Assembly: GCA_011065005.1 (NCBI GenBank)
Contig: JAAKFP010000055.1
Location: 1-9,718 of the forward strand
DNA from: Chlamydiota bacterium
GTDB taxonomy: Bacteria > Chlamydiota > Chlamydiia > Chlamydiales > Waddliaceae
Reading direction: 5' to 3'
DNA length: 9,718 nt
Of this stretch, positions 1-5,223 are shown piece after piece. The notes under the pieces are model-generated. The model saw only the letters and a program-made list of their open reading frames with translations. It ran no database searches and was not told where the DNA came from. The stretch's first letter is position 1; each line of letters opens with the position of its first letter. Made by a program: the position numbers and the translations under genes.

Positions 1-239
1 CTCAGATATTCTGGCTGAAGAACAACTTCCCAGATTTCTGGCGTGATAAGAAGGAGGTAGAGAATACTGGTGGTGTTGGAACAATTCAATCAGTGAAGTT
101 CATATTGGTTCAGCCAGGAGCGTCAGGTGAAAAGAGCGAGCAAGTAATTGATGGTGATTTCAAGATACTTCCAGGAGCTGGACAAGAGGGGAGAGAGAAG
201 CAAGCTGGGTCTAGTAATATGAGTAAGGAAGTAGAGTGA
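1..239 (+). CDS. terS: Terminase small subunit, C-terminal part (5' end outside window)
   Basis: An open frame enters from the left edge (first full codon at position 3) and ends at the TGA at 237-239, giving 78 visible residues. Its beginning, QIFWLKNNFPDFWRDKKEVE, matches the conserved 'IFWLKNR.P..WRDK.E.E' segment that many phage small terminase subunits carry near the C-terminus. In that family the small subunit binds the packaging site and hands DNA to the large subunit, which is encoded here 1.4 kb downstream. The remaining residues (VKFILVQPGASGEKSEQVID and beyond) are a variable tail rich in Glu, Lys and Gly. The stop overlaps the next start (TGATG), implying translational coupling. 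The DNA-binding N-terminal domain is not visible, so the call rests on the tail motif and the gene context. Confidence 0.72.
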   Translation, partial: QIFWLKNNFPDFWRDKKEVENTGGVGTIQSVKFILVQPGASGEKSEQVIDGDFKILPGAGQEGREKQAGSSNMSKEVE

Positions 240-448
240 TGGGAGATTCCTTTCCTAGACGTCGGCATCATAACGAGGAGATCGAGGACGCTGCCAAGGC
301 GTGGAATACACGAGTGGACAGGTCGGTTATTGCACCAATACCAATTGTCCAGCCGATTGTGGGGAAATGCCGTGTCTGTGGGCAGGACACAATCAGAGCG
401 TCAGGCGATGGCTACGAATGCGGCGAACACACCCAGCCCGTTCGCTGA
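239..448 (+). CDS. Small zinc-finger-like phage protein (69 aa)
   Basis: This 69-residue protein starts at ATG 239, which overlaps the upstream TGA and sits behind an AAGGAAG ribosome-binding site; a GTG three bases earlier is a less likely start. C44-x2-C47 and C61-x2-H64 form a plausible single zinc-binding knuckle. The segment EDAAKAWNTRV (residues 16-26) resembles the 'AI.AWN.R' signature of phage Lar-like restriction-alleviation proteins. In Lar-like proteins the Cys motifs come before AWNxR, whereas here the order is reversed, so membership is only a suggestion. The position between terS and the endolysin suggests co-transcription with the packaging and lysis genes. The function is unknown. 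Confidence 0.6.
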   Translation: MGDSFPRRRHHNEEIEDAAKAWNTRVDRSVIAPIPIVQPIVGKCRVCGQDTIRASGDGYECGEHTQPVR

Positions 449-458
449 TCCACCAGTG

Positions 459-1025
459 ATGACTAAACCTAATCGTTTTGCTCTGTCTTTGAAGGTCGTA
501 CGCCGTTGGGAAGGTGGTCTAGTTGATCACCCCTCGGACCCTGGTGGAATGACGAAGTGGGGTATTTCGCTTCGCTTCCTTCGTGCTATTAAGATAGATA
601 TCAACGGCGATGGTGTAATTGATGGTCAAGACATTAGGTCCTTGACTGAGAAGCAGGTTGAAATGATCTATCACGATCATTTTTGGTCAAAGTGTTACTG
701 CGACTTTCTACCTGCTGGTGTTGATCTTGCTGTATTCGATTGCGGAGTGAACCAAGGACCAAACCGTGCTAAGCGGTTCCTACAGAAAGCTTTGAAGGTC
801 AAGGTTGATGGTAGAGTTGGTCCTATTACGCTCGCTGCTGTTAGTAAGGCTGATTCTAGTGACCTGTTAGGTGAGTTTATGGTTAGACGAGCTATACATT
901 ATTCTAGTCTAGTAAACATGACCATATTTGGTCTAGGTTGGTTTAGGAGGATCTTTGATATTTACCGTCACGCATTGGCTGTATTAGACACTATAGGTGA
1001 TTATTTAAGGAGAAATGGTAAATGA
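459..1025 (+). CDS. Endolysin, glycoside hydrolase family 108 (muramidase) with PG-binding domain
   Basis: The 188-residue product has the GH108 layout. An N-terminal EGG motif carries the probable catalytic Glu18, followed by HPSDPGGMTKWGIS (24-37, family pattern DPGG.T.yGI). Next come LPAGVDLAVFDCGVNQGP (84-101) and a PG_binding_3-like region (QKALKVKVDGRVGPITLAAV, 109-128). GH108 enzymes cut the glycan backbone of peptidoglycan, and phages use them for host lysis. Residues 47-58 (DINGDGVIDGQD) fit an EF-hand/dockerin-type calcium loop. No signal peptide is seen, so a holin would be needed for release; a one-helix candidate lies downstream at 1544-1654. The ATG at 459 aligns with the family N-terminus but lacks a clear Shine-Dalgarno site. 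Longer in-frame starts would only overlap the previous gene. The stop overlaps the next ATG (ATGA). Confidence 0.88.
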   Translation: MTKPNRFALSLKVVRRWEGGLVDHPSDPGGMTKWGISLRFLRAIKIDINGDGVIDGQDIRSLTEKQVEMIYHDHFWSKCYCDFLPAGVDLAVFDCGVNQGPNRAKRFLQKALKVKVDGRVGPITLAAVSKADSSDLLGEFMVRRAIHYSSLVNMTIFGLGWFRRIFDIYRHALAVLDTIGDYLRRNGK

Positions 1026-1405
1026 CTGATAAACACATGACAGTAACTTCCCTTGGGGAAGTCTATGGCCGCAGTCCTGGTATGATAGCTCTACCAGATA
1101 AACACATGACAGCAACTGAAGTAAAATTCAGGCAGGATGAAGCGCTCAAGCGTTTCCCAGCTCCCAATTTTAGTGGTGCAATCAATGCTCTTGCTAGAAC
1201 AATACGACGAGAAGCTCTTCGTAGTGCACTTCAGGGTTCACATGAAGATCGTATGCGATATTGTCTTGAGAGAGCAACGGCGAAGCCAATGACTGATCTT
1301 GCATGTTATGGCACAGCTGTGTATGATCCAAATAAGATGAGTGAATTGGCTATCAGGTGGTTTGATCGTCTAGAACGTCTAGCAGATCGTTGGGTGAGAG
1401 TATAA
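1022..1405 (+). CDS. Unknown phage protein (127 aa) with internal 'DKHMT' repeat
   Basis: The start ATG overlaps the endolysin stop (ATGA) and follows AAGGAG at about 1008-1013, so translation is well supported. I do not recognise the family. The N-terminal 30 residues contain a duplicated DKHMT[V/A]T motif (residues 3-9 and 26-32). The remainder is a mostly helical, Arg-rich body (for example NALARTIRREALRSAL) ending in WFDRLERLADRWVRV, an amphipathic helix. The phrase MTATEV.FRQDEAL faintly recalls a segment of podophage head-tail connector proteins, but the rest does not match and I do not assign that function. The stop overlaps the next start (TAATG). It lies within the packaging and lysis cluster. 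Confidence 0.7.
   Translation: MTDKHMTVTSLGEVYGRSPGMIALPDKHMTATEVKFRQDEALKRFPAPNFSGAINALARTIRREALRSALQGSHEDRMRYCLERATAKPMTDLACYGTAVYDPNKMSELAIRWFDRLERLADRWVRV
1028..1117 (+). repeat. In-frame 20-nt direct repeat, two copies 69 bp apart
   Basis: GATAAACACATGACAG followed by T/C and AACT occurs at 1028-1048 and 1097-1117 with a single mismatch. The 69-base spacing is exactly 23 codons, so both copies encode DKHMT[V/A]T. This looks like a recent small duplication within the gene's 5' end. The ATG in the second copy has no Shine-Dalgarno sequence, so it is not an obvious second start. Confidence 0.8.
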
Positions 1406-1560
1406 TGAAGACTAAGAAGGATTATTTGAATGATCCTGATGAGACTGAAGGAAGAAAATTATATCGCTCCCGTGCCAATGCACTTGCCAGAGCACAGGTT
1501 AGTTTAGCCCAACGTAAAGTCTCTCTATGTATCTCTCGGTCTGATGATGATCCCTCTTAA
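1405..1560 (+). CDS. Small protein (51 aa) with NDPDETEGRKLYR motif
   Basis: A 51-residue frame starts at ATG 1405, overlapping the TAA of the previous gene (TAATG), with a GGGTGAGAG ribosome-binding site a few bases upstream. The product is charged and helix-prone (MKTKKDYL, then NDPDETEGRKLYR at residues 9-21, then SRANALARAQVSLAQRK). The motif recurs almost identically in another tiny gene at 2909-3034, and the two copies differ only by synonymous changes, which argues that both are translated. I do not recognise a family. It sits between the unknown 127-aa gene and a one-helix membrane peptide, overlapping the start of the latter by 17 bases. Confidence 0.68.
   Translation: MKTKKDYLNDPDETEGRKLYRSRANALARAQVSLAQRKVSLCISRSDDDPS
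1427..1466 (+). repeat. Copy 1 of 40-bp repeat encoding NDPDETEGRKLYR
   Basis: This 40-bp segment matches 2922-2961 at 37 of 40 positions. All three differences are A/G changes at third codon positions (GAA/GAG, GGA/GGG, TTA/TTG), so the encoded peptide is identical. Confidence 0.85.
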
Positions 1561-1654
1561 ACCCAAAAACGTGTACTGGGAAGAGATTGTTTTCTGGATC
1601 TTATATGTACTTGCTATACCACCGTGGCTAATTGCGGGTGCACTAGGACATTAA
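1544..1654 (+). CDS. One-helix membrane peptide (36 aa), holin candidate
   Basis: A 36-codon frame begins at ATGATG (1544/1547) inside the end of the preceding gene and stops at TAA 1652-1654, one base before the terL ATG. The product starts MMIPLKPKNVYWEEI and continues into an uninterrupted hydrophobic stretch (IVFWILYVLAIPPWLIAGAL, residues 15-34) that would span a membrane once. Its charged N-terminus and closeness to a signal-less GH108 endolysin fit a very small holin or lysis-associated membrane peptide, but no holin family motif can be read. There is no strong Shine-Dalgarno site, so it may depend on translational coupling to the upstream gene. The reading frame and helix are seen directly; the lysis role is inference. 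Confidence 0.5.
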   Translation: MMIPLKPKNVYWEEIVFWILYVLAIPPWLIAGALGH

Positions 1655-1655
1655 G

Positions 1656-2909
1656 ATGGATCTGAGTATCAAGGTTGCAGAGATATTTCGACCTCTCCTG
1701 GCTCCGTCGCGATACAAAGGTGCACACGGTGGACGAGGGTCAGGTAAGAGTCATTTCTTCGCAGGAACTGCAGTCGCTCTCTGTATACAATCCCCTGGGT
1801 CTCGCATCGTCTGTGCACGAGAGGTTCAGCGGTCATTACGAGACAGTGTGAAGTTGTTGATTGAGGATAAGGTCAGAGAATACAAGGTCGAGGAGCAATT
1901 CAAGATCATGTATGATCATGTCCGTACTCCTGGAGGAGGTCTGATCGTCTTTCAGGGGCTGCAAGATCATACAGCAGAGAGTATTAAATCTCTTGAGGGT
2001 TTTGACGTTGCATACTTGGAAGAGGCCCACACGATCACCAAGAGATCACTCGAGCTACTCCGTCCTACGATCCGGAAGCCTGGATCTCAGATTTGGGCAT
2101 CATGGAACCCGAGACTTGCGACCGATCCTATTGATGAATTATTGAGAGGAGAGAAACCTCCACCCAGTTCGGCCGTTGTTGAGTCGAATTGGCGAGACAA
2201 TCCTTGGTTCCCCCCAGAACTAGAGGAGGAGCGATCCTACGACGAGATAGTCAATCCAGTTCGTTATGCTCATATTTGGGAGGGTGAGTATGAACCACAA
2301 GTAGTTGGTGCACTCTGGAACCGAGAGATGATCATAGCAGGGAGAATGGATGCACCTCCTCCGCTCAAGAGAATCGTAATTGGTCTTGATCCTCCTACAT
2401 CGTCTGAAGATGATGCAAACGAGGCAGGGATCGTTGCTGTAGGTCTAGGAGAGGACGGACACGGATACGTCTTAGCTGATGAGAGTGTCGTAGCCAAGCC
2501 TGAAGCCTGGGCACGACGCGCAATTGCTCTCCACGATATCCTAGAAGCCAATGCTATTGTAGCAGAGGTGAATCAGGGTGGAGAGATGGTTACTAACACG
2601 ATCCACTCGATCAGACCTAATGTTAAAGTTATTCCAGTTCGTGCGACTAGAGGTAAGGTTCTAAGAGCAGAACCTATTAGTGCTCTCTATTCACTAGGGA
2701 GAGTACATCACGTCGGATCTTACCCTAAGCTCGAGGGTCAGATGTGTCAGATTACCTCAGATGGATATCACGGTAAAGGATCTCCTGATCGTGTTGATGC
2801 TCTTGTGTATGGATTAGTTAATTTGTTTGGACCGATGACGCGTCGTCCTCTCCCTCCAGGAGCGTCAAGACCTAGTCGTACGGTAGCGCGTCCTGGGATG
2901 ATAGTCTGA
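1656..2909 (+). CDS. terL: Terminase large subunit (packaging ATPase and nuclease)
   Basis: The 417-residue protein carries the full set of large-terminase motifs. Walker A is GGRGSGKS (25-32), Walker B is DVAYLEEA (117-124) with its catalytic Glu, and the coupling motif is SWNP (149-152). The C-terminal RNase H-like nuclease has acidic residues at D245 (IGLDPP), E304 (VAEVNQGGEM) and D378 and/or D381 (SPDRVDALVYG). TerL pumps genome DNA into the procapsid and cuts the concatemer. The spelling of the motifs is closest to the Terminase_6/PBSX-like large subunits. The length is normal, with no frameshift. ATG 1656 directly follows the stop of the 36-aa peptide, with AGGAC upstream as a modest ribosome-binding site. 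Its TGA overlaps the next small gene (TGATG at 2907). Confidence 0.96.
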   Translation: MDLSIKVAEIFRPLLAPSRYKGAHGGRGSGKSHFFAGTAVALCIQSPGSRIVCAREVQRSLRDSVKLLIEDKVREYKVEEQFKIMYDHVRTPGGGLIVFQGLQDHTAESIKSLEGFDVAYLEEAHTITKRSLELLRPTIRKPGSQIWASWNPRLATDPIDELLRGEKPPPSSAVVESNWRDNPWFPPELEEERSYDEIVNPVRYAHIWEGEYEPQVVGALWNREMIIAGRMDAPPPLKRIVIGLDPPTSSEDDANEAGIVAVGLGEDGHGYVLADESVVAKPEAWARRAIALHDILEANAIVAEVNQGGEMVTNTIHSIRPNVKVIPVRATRGKVLRAEPISALYSLGRVHHVGSYPKLEGQMCQITSDGYHGKGSPDRVDALVYGLVNLFGPMTRRPLPPGASRPSRTVARPGMIV

Positions 2910-3034
2910 TGAATATTTATATGAATGATCCTGATGAGACTGAGGGGAGAAAATTGTATCGTGCATATGCTGATGTTGTTAGTGTGTTACCCCTGTGTTG
3001 TTTCCATGTTGTGTGGGTGTTGTGGAAGGGTTAA
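2909..3034 (+). CDS. Small protein (41 aa): repeat of NDPDETEGRKLYR motif with hydrophobic tail
   Basis: A 41-codon frame starts at ATG 2909, overlapping the terL TGA, with a second in-frame ATG at 2921. Residues 6-18 are NDPDETEGRKLYR, the same 13 residues found in the 51-aa protein upstream of terL. After this the two diverge. Here the tail is hydrophobic and Cys/Trp-containing (ADVVSVLPLCCFHVVWVLWK) and could sit in or on a membrane. The conserved peptide with only synonymous DNA differences supports translation, but the tail may be an out-of-frame remnant of a decayed duplicate, since the following 130 bp have odd composition. The function is unknown. Confidence 0.5.
   Translation: MNIYMNDPDETEGRKLYRAYADVVSVLPLCCFHVVWVLWKG
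2922..2961 (+). repeat. Copy 2 of 40-bp repeat encoding NDPDETEGRKLYR
   Basis: This is the partner of 1427-1466 (37 of 40 identical, all differences synonymous). The two copies bracket the small membrane gene and terL. Confidence 0.85.
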
Positions 3035-3168
3035 TAGAGGCAGCGTTTTTATGCAACAGAGTAATGTCCTAACGTGTACGTGTGCTGGCGTGCGGGTGCG
3101 TGCGCGAGGGAGAACGAGATCAGTTACGTGTGCCCGCGCATGATGCGCACGTGAGGGAGAGTGAAGTC
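3035..3168. other. Intergenic GT/GC-rich stretch with overlapping palindromes
   Basis: No convincing gene is seen. The sequence switches to alternating purine-pyrimidine runs (for example gtgcgtgcgcg at about 3104-3114). It contains a 6-bp-arm palindrome with a single central base (GCGCATGATGCGC, 3136-3148). Nested around this is a second possible stem pairing ACGTGTGC (3126-3133) with GCGCACGT (3145-3152). ACGTGTGC also occurs near 3078. It may be an operator or a structured 5' leader for the following gene, but no sigma-70 promoter is evident. Confidence 0.35.
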
Positions 3169-3375
3169 ATGAGGTTGTTTTTCTTTCACAGATATCCTTG
3201 GGAAGACTGTGCCATCAGTCTCGCAGGAGGCTTTGATCTACGGATCCTGAGTTGGTGGTTCACCTTTGTACCAAAAGCAATCAAATGGGGTAGACCGAGT
3301 TATTGGTATGTGTCACGTGATGCAACTCCTAAGACATCTATTGTAGGAAGTCGCCAAAGATATTGGGCTCCGTAG
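3169..3375 (+). CDS. Unknown small aromatic-rich protein (68 aa)
   Basis: The start at ATG 3169 follows a good purine-rich ribosome-binding site (GAGGGAGAG), which is why I prefer it to an upstream in-frame ATG in the GT/GC-rich spacer. The 68-residue product is unusually rich in Trp, Phe and Tyr (MRLFFFHRYPW, then SWWFTFVPKAIKW, then RPSYWYVSR, ending RQRYWAP) and carries net positive charge. No clean transmembrane segment is present, although the middle is hydrophobic enough for membrane or surface association. I do not recognise the family. It stands alone, followed by a large inverted repeat. Confidence 0.6.
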   Translation: MRLFFFHRYPWEDCAISLAGGFDLRILSWWFTFVPKAIKWGRPSYWYVSRDATPKTSIVGSRQRYWAP

Positions 3376-3409
3376 TATGTTAGATCTATTTTAGGACCGT
3401 CTAGGACAT

Positions 3410-3477
3410 ACTGTAGACCAACTTCTTGACCCCAAATAGGGTATTCGCCCTTAAAGTCGTCGTTGTTGGTCTACAGT
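3410..3477. repeat. Inverted repeat with perfect 13-bp arms and 42-nt loop
   Basis: ACTGTAGACCAAC (3410-3422) and its exact complement GTTGGTCTACAGT (3465-3477) flank a 42-base interior. The interior holds a smaller hairpin (AGGG-tattcg-CCCT near 3437-3450). CGTCTAG occurs just outside each arm (about 3398-3404 and 3478-3484). No T-run follows, so it is not a classic terminator. It could be a structured RNA leader for the 3513 gene, a protein-binding site, or a recombinase site. Confidence 0.7.
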
Positions 3478-3512
3478 CGTCTAGAGCTCAATGAGCAAAA
3501 GGAGACAATGAT

Positions 3513-3785
3513 ATGGCTCTCAGTGCAGGTTTAGAACTCGCGCTGGCGATCCTGGGACCGGAAAAATCTAATCGTTTATTTCCATCCTTGACTAGGAAGA
3601 GTCAGATCCTTGACAAGACTGTGTCTTCGAAGGCACTGGACAAAAAGGGATCTCCCTCTCGTCTCGTACAAAAGGCTGCGAGGTCAGGATCGCCATTGAA
3701 GCCGAAGAAGAGAAAAGTCTCCCGCACCACTCCCAGGAGTGCAGCGTTGCTACTGGGTATCCCAGGTGATGGAAAATTAGGTTAG
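3513..3785 (+). CDS. Basic 90-aa phage protein with C-terminal SAxLLxGIxGDxKLG-type motif
   Basis: The ATG at 3513 has a strong AAAGGAG site eight bases upstream. The 90-residue product is Lys/Arg/Ser/Pro-rich and probably largely disordered (residues about 30-72), with a hydrophobic start (MALSAGLELALAILG). It ends RSAALLLGIPGDGKLG. Two other small proteins in the window (6985-7203 and 7242-7583) end with the related RSASLLRNLDSDDRGGRLG and RRASLLRGLDSDKKLNRLG. The shared final motif, roughly R-[SA]-[AS]-x-LL-x-G/N-[LI]-x-x-D-x-[KR]-LG-stop, suggests a common C-terminal interaction or sorting tag on otherwise different proteins. The role is unknown; a minor virion or assembly protein is one possibility. 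Confidence 0.65.
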   Translation: MALSAGLELALAILGPEKSNRLFPSLTRKSQILDKTVSSKALDKKGSPSRLVQKAARSGSPLKPKKRKVSRTTPRSAALLLGIPGDGKLG

Positions 3786-4080
3786 TAGATATAATTGTGG
3801 AGTGTAGAGAGCATTCCGTTTTCGGTCGCGGAGTACTCGTAAGCACGGCGGATGAGGCGGCGTCATTGGCATCGCAGCTTTCGGCTTCGGACGTATCCGA
3901 GTTGTCAGATCCATAGTTACTTTAAGTCGGCGCGAAGTCGGAGCCACTGGCGTGTTCTGGCCTGATCTGGTCTGGTCAGACTTGAGGTCGCAAGTCGGCG
4001 TCGCAAGTCGGAGCCCTATCCAGGATCCGTATGCGTATTGAAAAGACCAGTTAACGTAAGAGACGCACCAAAACGCGGGC
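3786..4080. other. About 300-bp repeat-rich region without a convincing gene
   Basis: No frame here has a good start and ribosome-binding site. A 39-codon GTG frame (3797-3916) and a 101-codon minus-strand frame exist but have weak support. The stretch carries a direct repeat (AAGTCGGCGCGAAGTCGGAGCC-like units at 3924-3945 and 3992-4015) and a 13-bp tandem repeat (GTCGCAAGTCGGC at 3987-3999, then GTCGCAAGTCGGA at 4000-4012). It also has CTGG-rich sequence with a small palindrome (GTCTG-gt-CAGAC, 3970-3981). It separates the + strand phage genes from the minus-strand island and may be regulatory or remnant DNA. Confidence 0.5.
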
Positions 4081-4084
4081 AAAG

Positions 4085-4118
4085 AAAAACCCCGCCCAGC
4101 CGGAGCCAGACGGGGTTT
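4085..4118 (-). terminator. Rho-independent terminator of the minus-strand operon
   Basis: Read on the minus strand, AAACCCCG (4118-4111) pairs with CGGGGTTT (4094-4087), an 8-bp stem around a 16-base loop. It is followed immediately by a T-rich tail (TTTTTCTTT). It lies just past the stop of the 4124-4567 gene, so it closes the three-gene minus-strand unit. The loop contains CAG, GAG and GAC trinucleotides that are otherwise almost absent from the island. Confidence 0.85.
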
Positions 4119-4123
4119 GGAAG

Positions 4124-4567
4124 TTATTTGATTTCCTTGAAACCTTTTCCTTCGGGTACGAAAACCGCGAAGCTTTCGCCGGGGCCACGATTTACCGCTT
4201 CTTGATTTTCCGAAACCGCCTTCGAAAGCTTTTCTTCCGCTTCGGGCGCTTCGGTATTTTTTACGTATTCGGCAATTGCCTTGCCAAAACTATCGAAGGC
4301 GGCGGCGGTTCTTTTCGTAGTAAAACCCGCCGTACAATTGCAAAGAAACGCCAAACCTTCTTGCGGTTCGTTAATGCCTTCGCCTTTATTCCATTCCGGG
4401 AATTCCCAACTTTCTTCATAGGCAAAGCCTTCGGCTTCTAAGGTTTCGAAATAAGCCCCAGCTTTATCTTCGATATCTTCTTTTGCCGCTTCGGGGATTG
4501 TATCTAGGGCCGTTTGAACGGCGCCAAGATATTCGTAAAAGGCTAGATTACGTTTTGATTTTTCCAT
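4124..4567 (-). CDS. Acidic unknown protein (147 aa), last gene of the island operon
   Basis: This 147-residue, Glu/Ala-rich acidic protein starts behind GAAAGGG placed nine bases before ATG 4567. The N-terminal half is helical (YLGAVQTALDTIPEAAKEDI, then AYFETLEAEGFAYEE). The centre holds WEFPEWNKGEGI and a Cys pair (LCNCT). The C-terminal half is again helical (AAFDSFGKAIAEYVKNTEAPE). The order 'A..A...IPE...AY(F/Y)ET', 'W...W..GEGI', 'FG...' is shared with the neighbouring 177-aa protein, so the two may be distant paralogues. It contains no His and no Met after the start, and Glu is always GAA. No signal peptide, membrane segment or known domain is recognised. It is followed at once by the operon terminator. 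The function is unknown. Confidence 0.8.
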   Translation of the reverse strand: MEKSKRNLAFYEYLGAVQTALDTIPEAAKEDIEDKAGAYFETLEAEGFAYEESWEFPEWNKGEGINEPQEGLAFLCNCTAGFTTKRTAAAFDSFGKAIAEYVKNTEAPEAEEKLSKAVSENQEAVNRGPGESFAVFVPEGKGFKEIK

Positions 4568-4590
4568 AACGTTTACCCTTTCGGGAAAAG

Positions 4591-4613
4591 AAGGGGCGAT
4601 ACCTTCGCCCTTT
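4591..4613 (-). promoter_or_regulatory. Intergenic hairpin between the two acidic genes
   Basis: On the minus strand AAAGGGCG (4613-4606) pairs with CGCCCCTT (4598-4591) around a 7-base loop, followed by CTTTTCCC. It resembles a weak terminator or attenuator. Immediately downstream CCC-GAAA-GGG forms a second small hairpin whose 3' arm is the Shine-Dalgarno sequence of the 4567 gene. The same arrangement recurs before the 5162 gene. Confidence 0.5.
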
Positions 4614-4628
4614 TCAAGATTTGAAGGC

Positions 4629-5162
4629 TTAGCCTATTGCGCCCGCGCCGGGTTCGATAGGTTTGCCGCTATCGTTTTCCGGGTTTTCGCTTTCGGCTTT
4701 CGTAAAAGCCTTTACCAAATCGCCGAAAATTCGAAGCGAAGTTTGAAGCGGAAAGGAATTTATTGTTAGGCGGCAAATTCCTTCGCCGGAATACCAATCG
4801 GTACTTTCGATATTCCAAGCTTCGCTTTCGCTTTCGCAAGGCGAAACTTTTACCGGGATATCGGTTTCGATATCGTATTCTTGCGCTTCGATATCGTTTT
4901 CCGTACAAGGTTTGATTTCGCCTTCGCCAATAAGAAAGTATTGGTTTTCGGTTTCGGGCGGGCCTTCGGTAGCTACTTCGAAAGTATCTTCGAAAGCGGT
5001 TATCAAGGTATCGTAGAAATCTTCTAATTCGCCGCCGGTTTCGTAATAGGCTTGAAGGGCGGCTAGAAGATTATCGCTTTCGGTTTCGGGTATTGCTTTA
5101 ACCGCTTCGGCTATTGCCGCTTCGGCGGTTTCGAATAGTTTGTTTTCGGTTTCGGGTTTCAT
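4629..5162 (-). CDS. Acidic unknown protein (177 aa), middle gene of the island operon
   Basis: This 177-residue, strongly acidic protein starts at ATG 5162, with AAAGGGA about seven bases upstream. The N-terminal part is helical (EAAIAEAVKAIPETESDNLL, then AYYETGGELEDFYDTLITAF). The middle is Glu/Thr/Ile-rich and probably beta-stranded, with two Cys. The C-terminal section has WNIESTDWYSGEGI and a helix IFGDLVKAFTKAE, then a flexible Gly/Pro tail. Shared landmarks with the 147-aa protein suggest paralogy. Like its neighbours it has no His and no internal Met. It has no signal peptide, no transmembrane segment and no domain I know. Its strong negative charge beside a strongly positive DNA-binding-type protein hints at a functional pair, which is inference only. 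Confidence 0.82.
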   Translation of the reverse strand: MKPETENKLFETAEAAIAEAVKAIPETESDNLLAALQAYYETGGELEDFYDTLITAFEDTFEVATEGPPETENQYFLIGEGEIKPCTENDIEAQEYDIETDIPVKVSPCESESEAWNIESTDWYSGEGICRLTINSFPLQTSLRIFGDLVKAFTKAESENPENDSGKPIEPGAGAIG

Positions 5163-5189
5163 AGCGTTTCCCTTTCAAGGGAAAAGAAA

Positions 5190-5207
5190 GGGCGGCGCTA
5201 ACCGCCC
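5190..5207 (-). promoter_or_regulatory. Intergenic hairpin between basic and acidic genes
   Basis: GGGCGG and CCGCCC pair around a 6-base loop. On the minus strand a pyrimidine-rich tail (CTTTCTTTTCCC) follows, giving a terminator- or attenuator-like form. The next bases, CCCTTGAAAGGG, can fold so that the AAGGG Shine-Dalgarno sequence of the 5162 gene is paired. Partial termination or translational control within the operon would fit. Confidence 0.5.
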
Positions 5208-5223
5208 CTTCAAAGGTTTCCGA

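Noticed and set aside
330..458. N-terminal extension of the endolysin from an upstream in-frame ATG
   Set aside because: It would overlap the zinc-finger gene in another frame, and the extra residues have no GH108 similarity; the family N-terminus fits ATG 459.
3426..3454. TTGACC as a -35 box before the 3513 gene
   Set aside because: No acceptable -10 hexamer at 16-18 bp spacing (CCTTAA), and it lies inside the loop of the inverted repeat.
3700..3730. PKKRKV sequence resembling a nuclear localisation signal in the 90-aa protein
   Set aside because: Short basic strings are expected in a Lys/Arg-rich phage protein and have no localisation meaning in a bacterial setting.
3797..3916. 39-codon GTG frame on the + strand
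   Set aside because: It has no Shine-Dalgarno sequence and is too short to judge; kept only as a remark under the non-coding region.
3777..4082. 101-codon minus-strand frame
   Set aside because: No ribosome-binding site and irregular composition; it overlaps the end of the 90-aa gene and runs through direct repeats.
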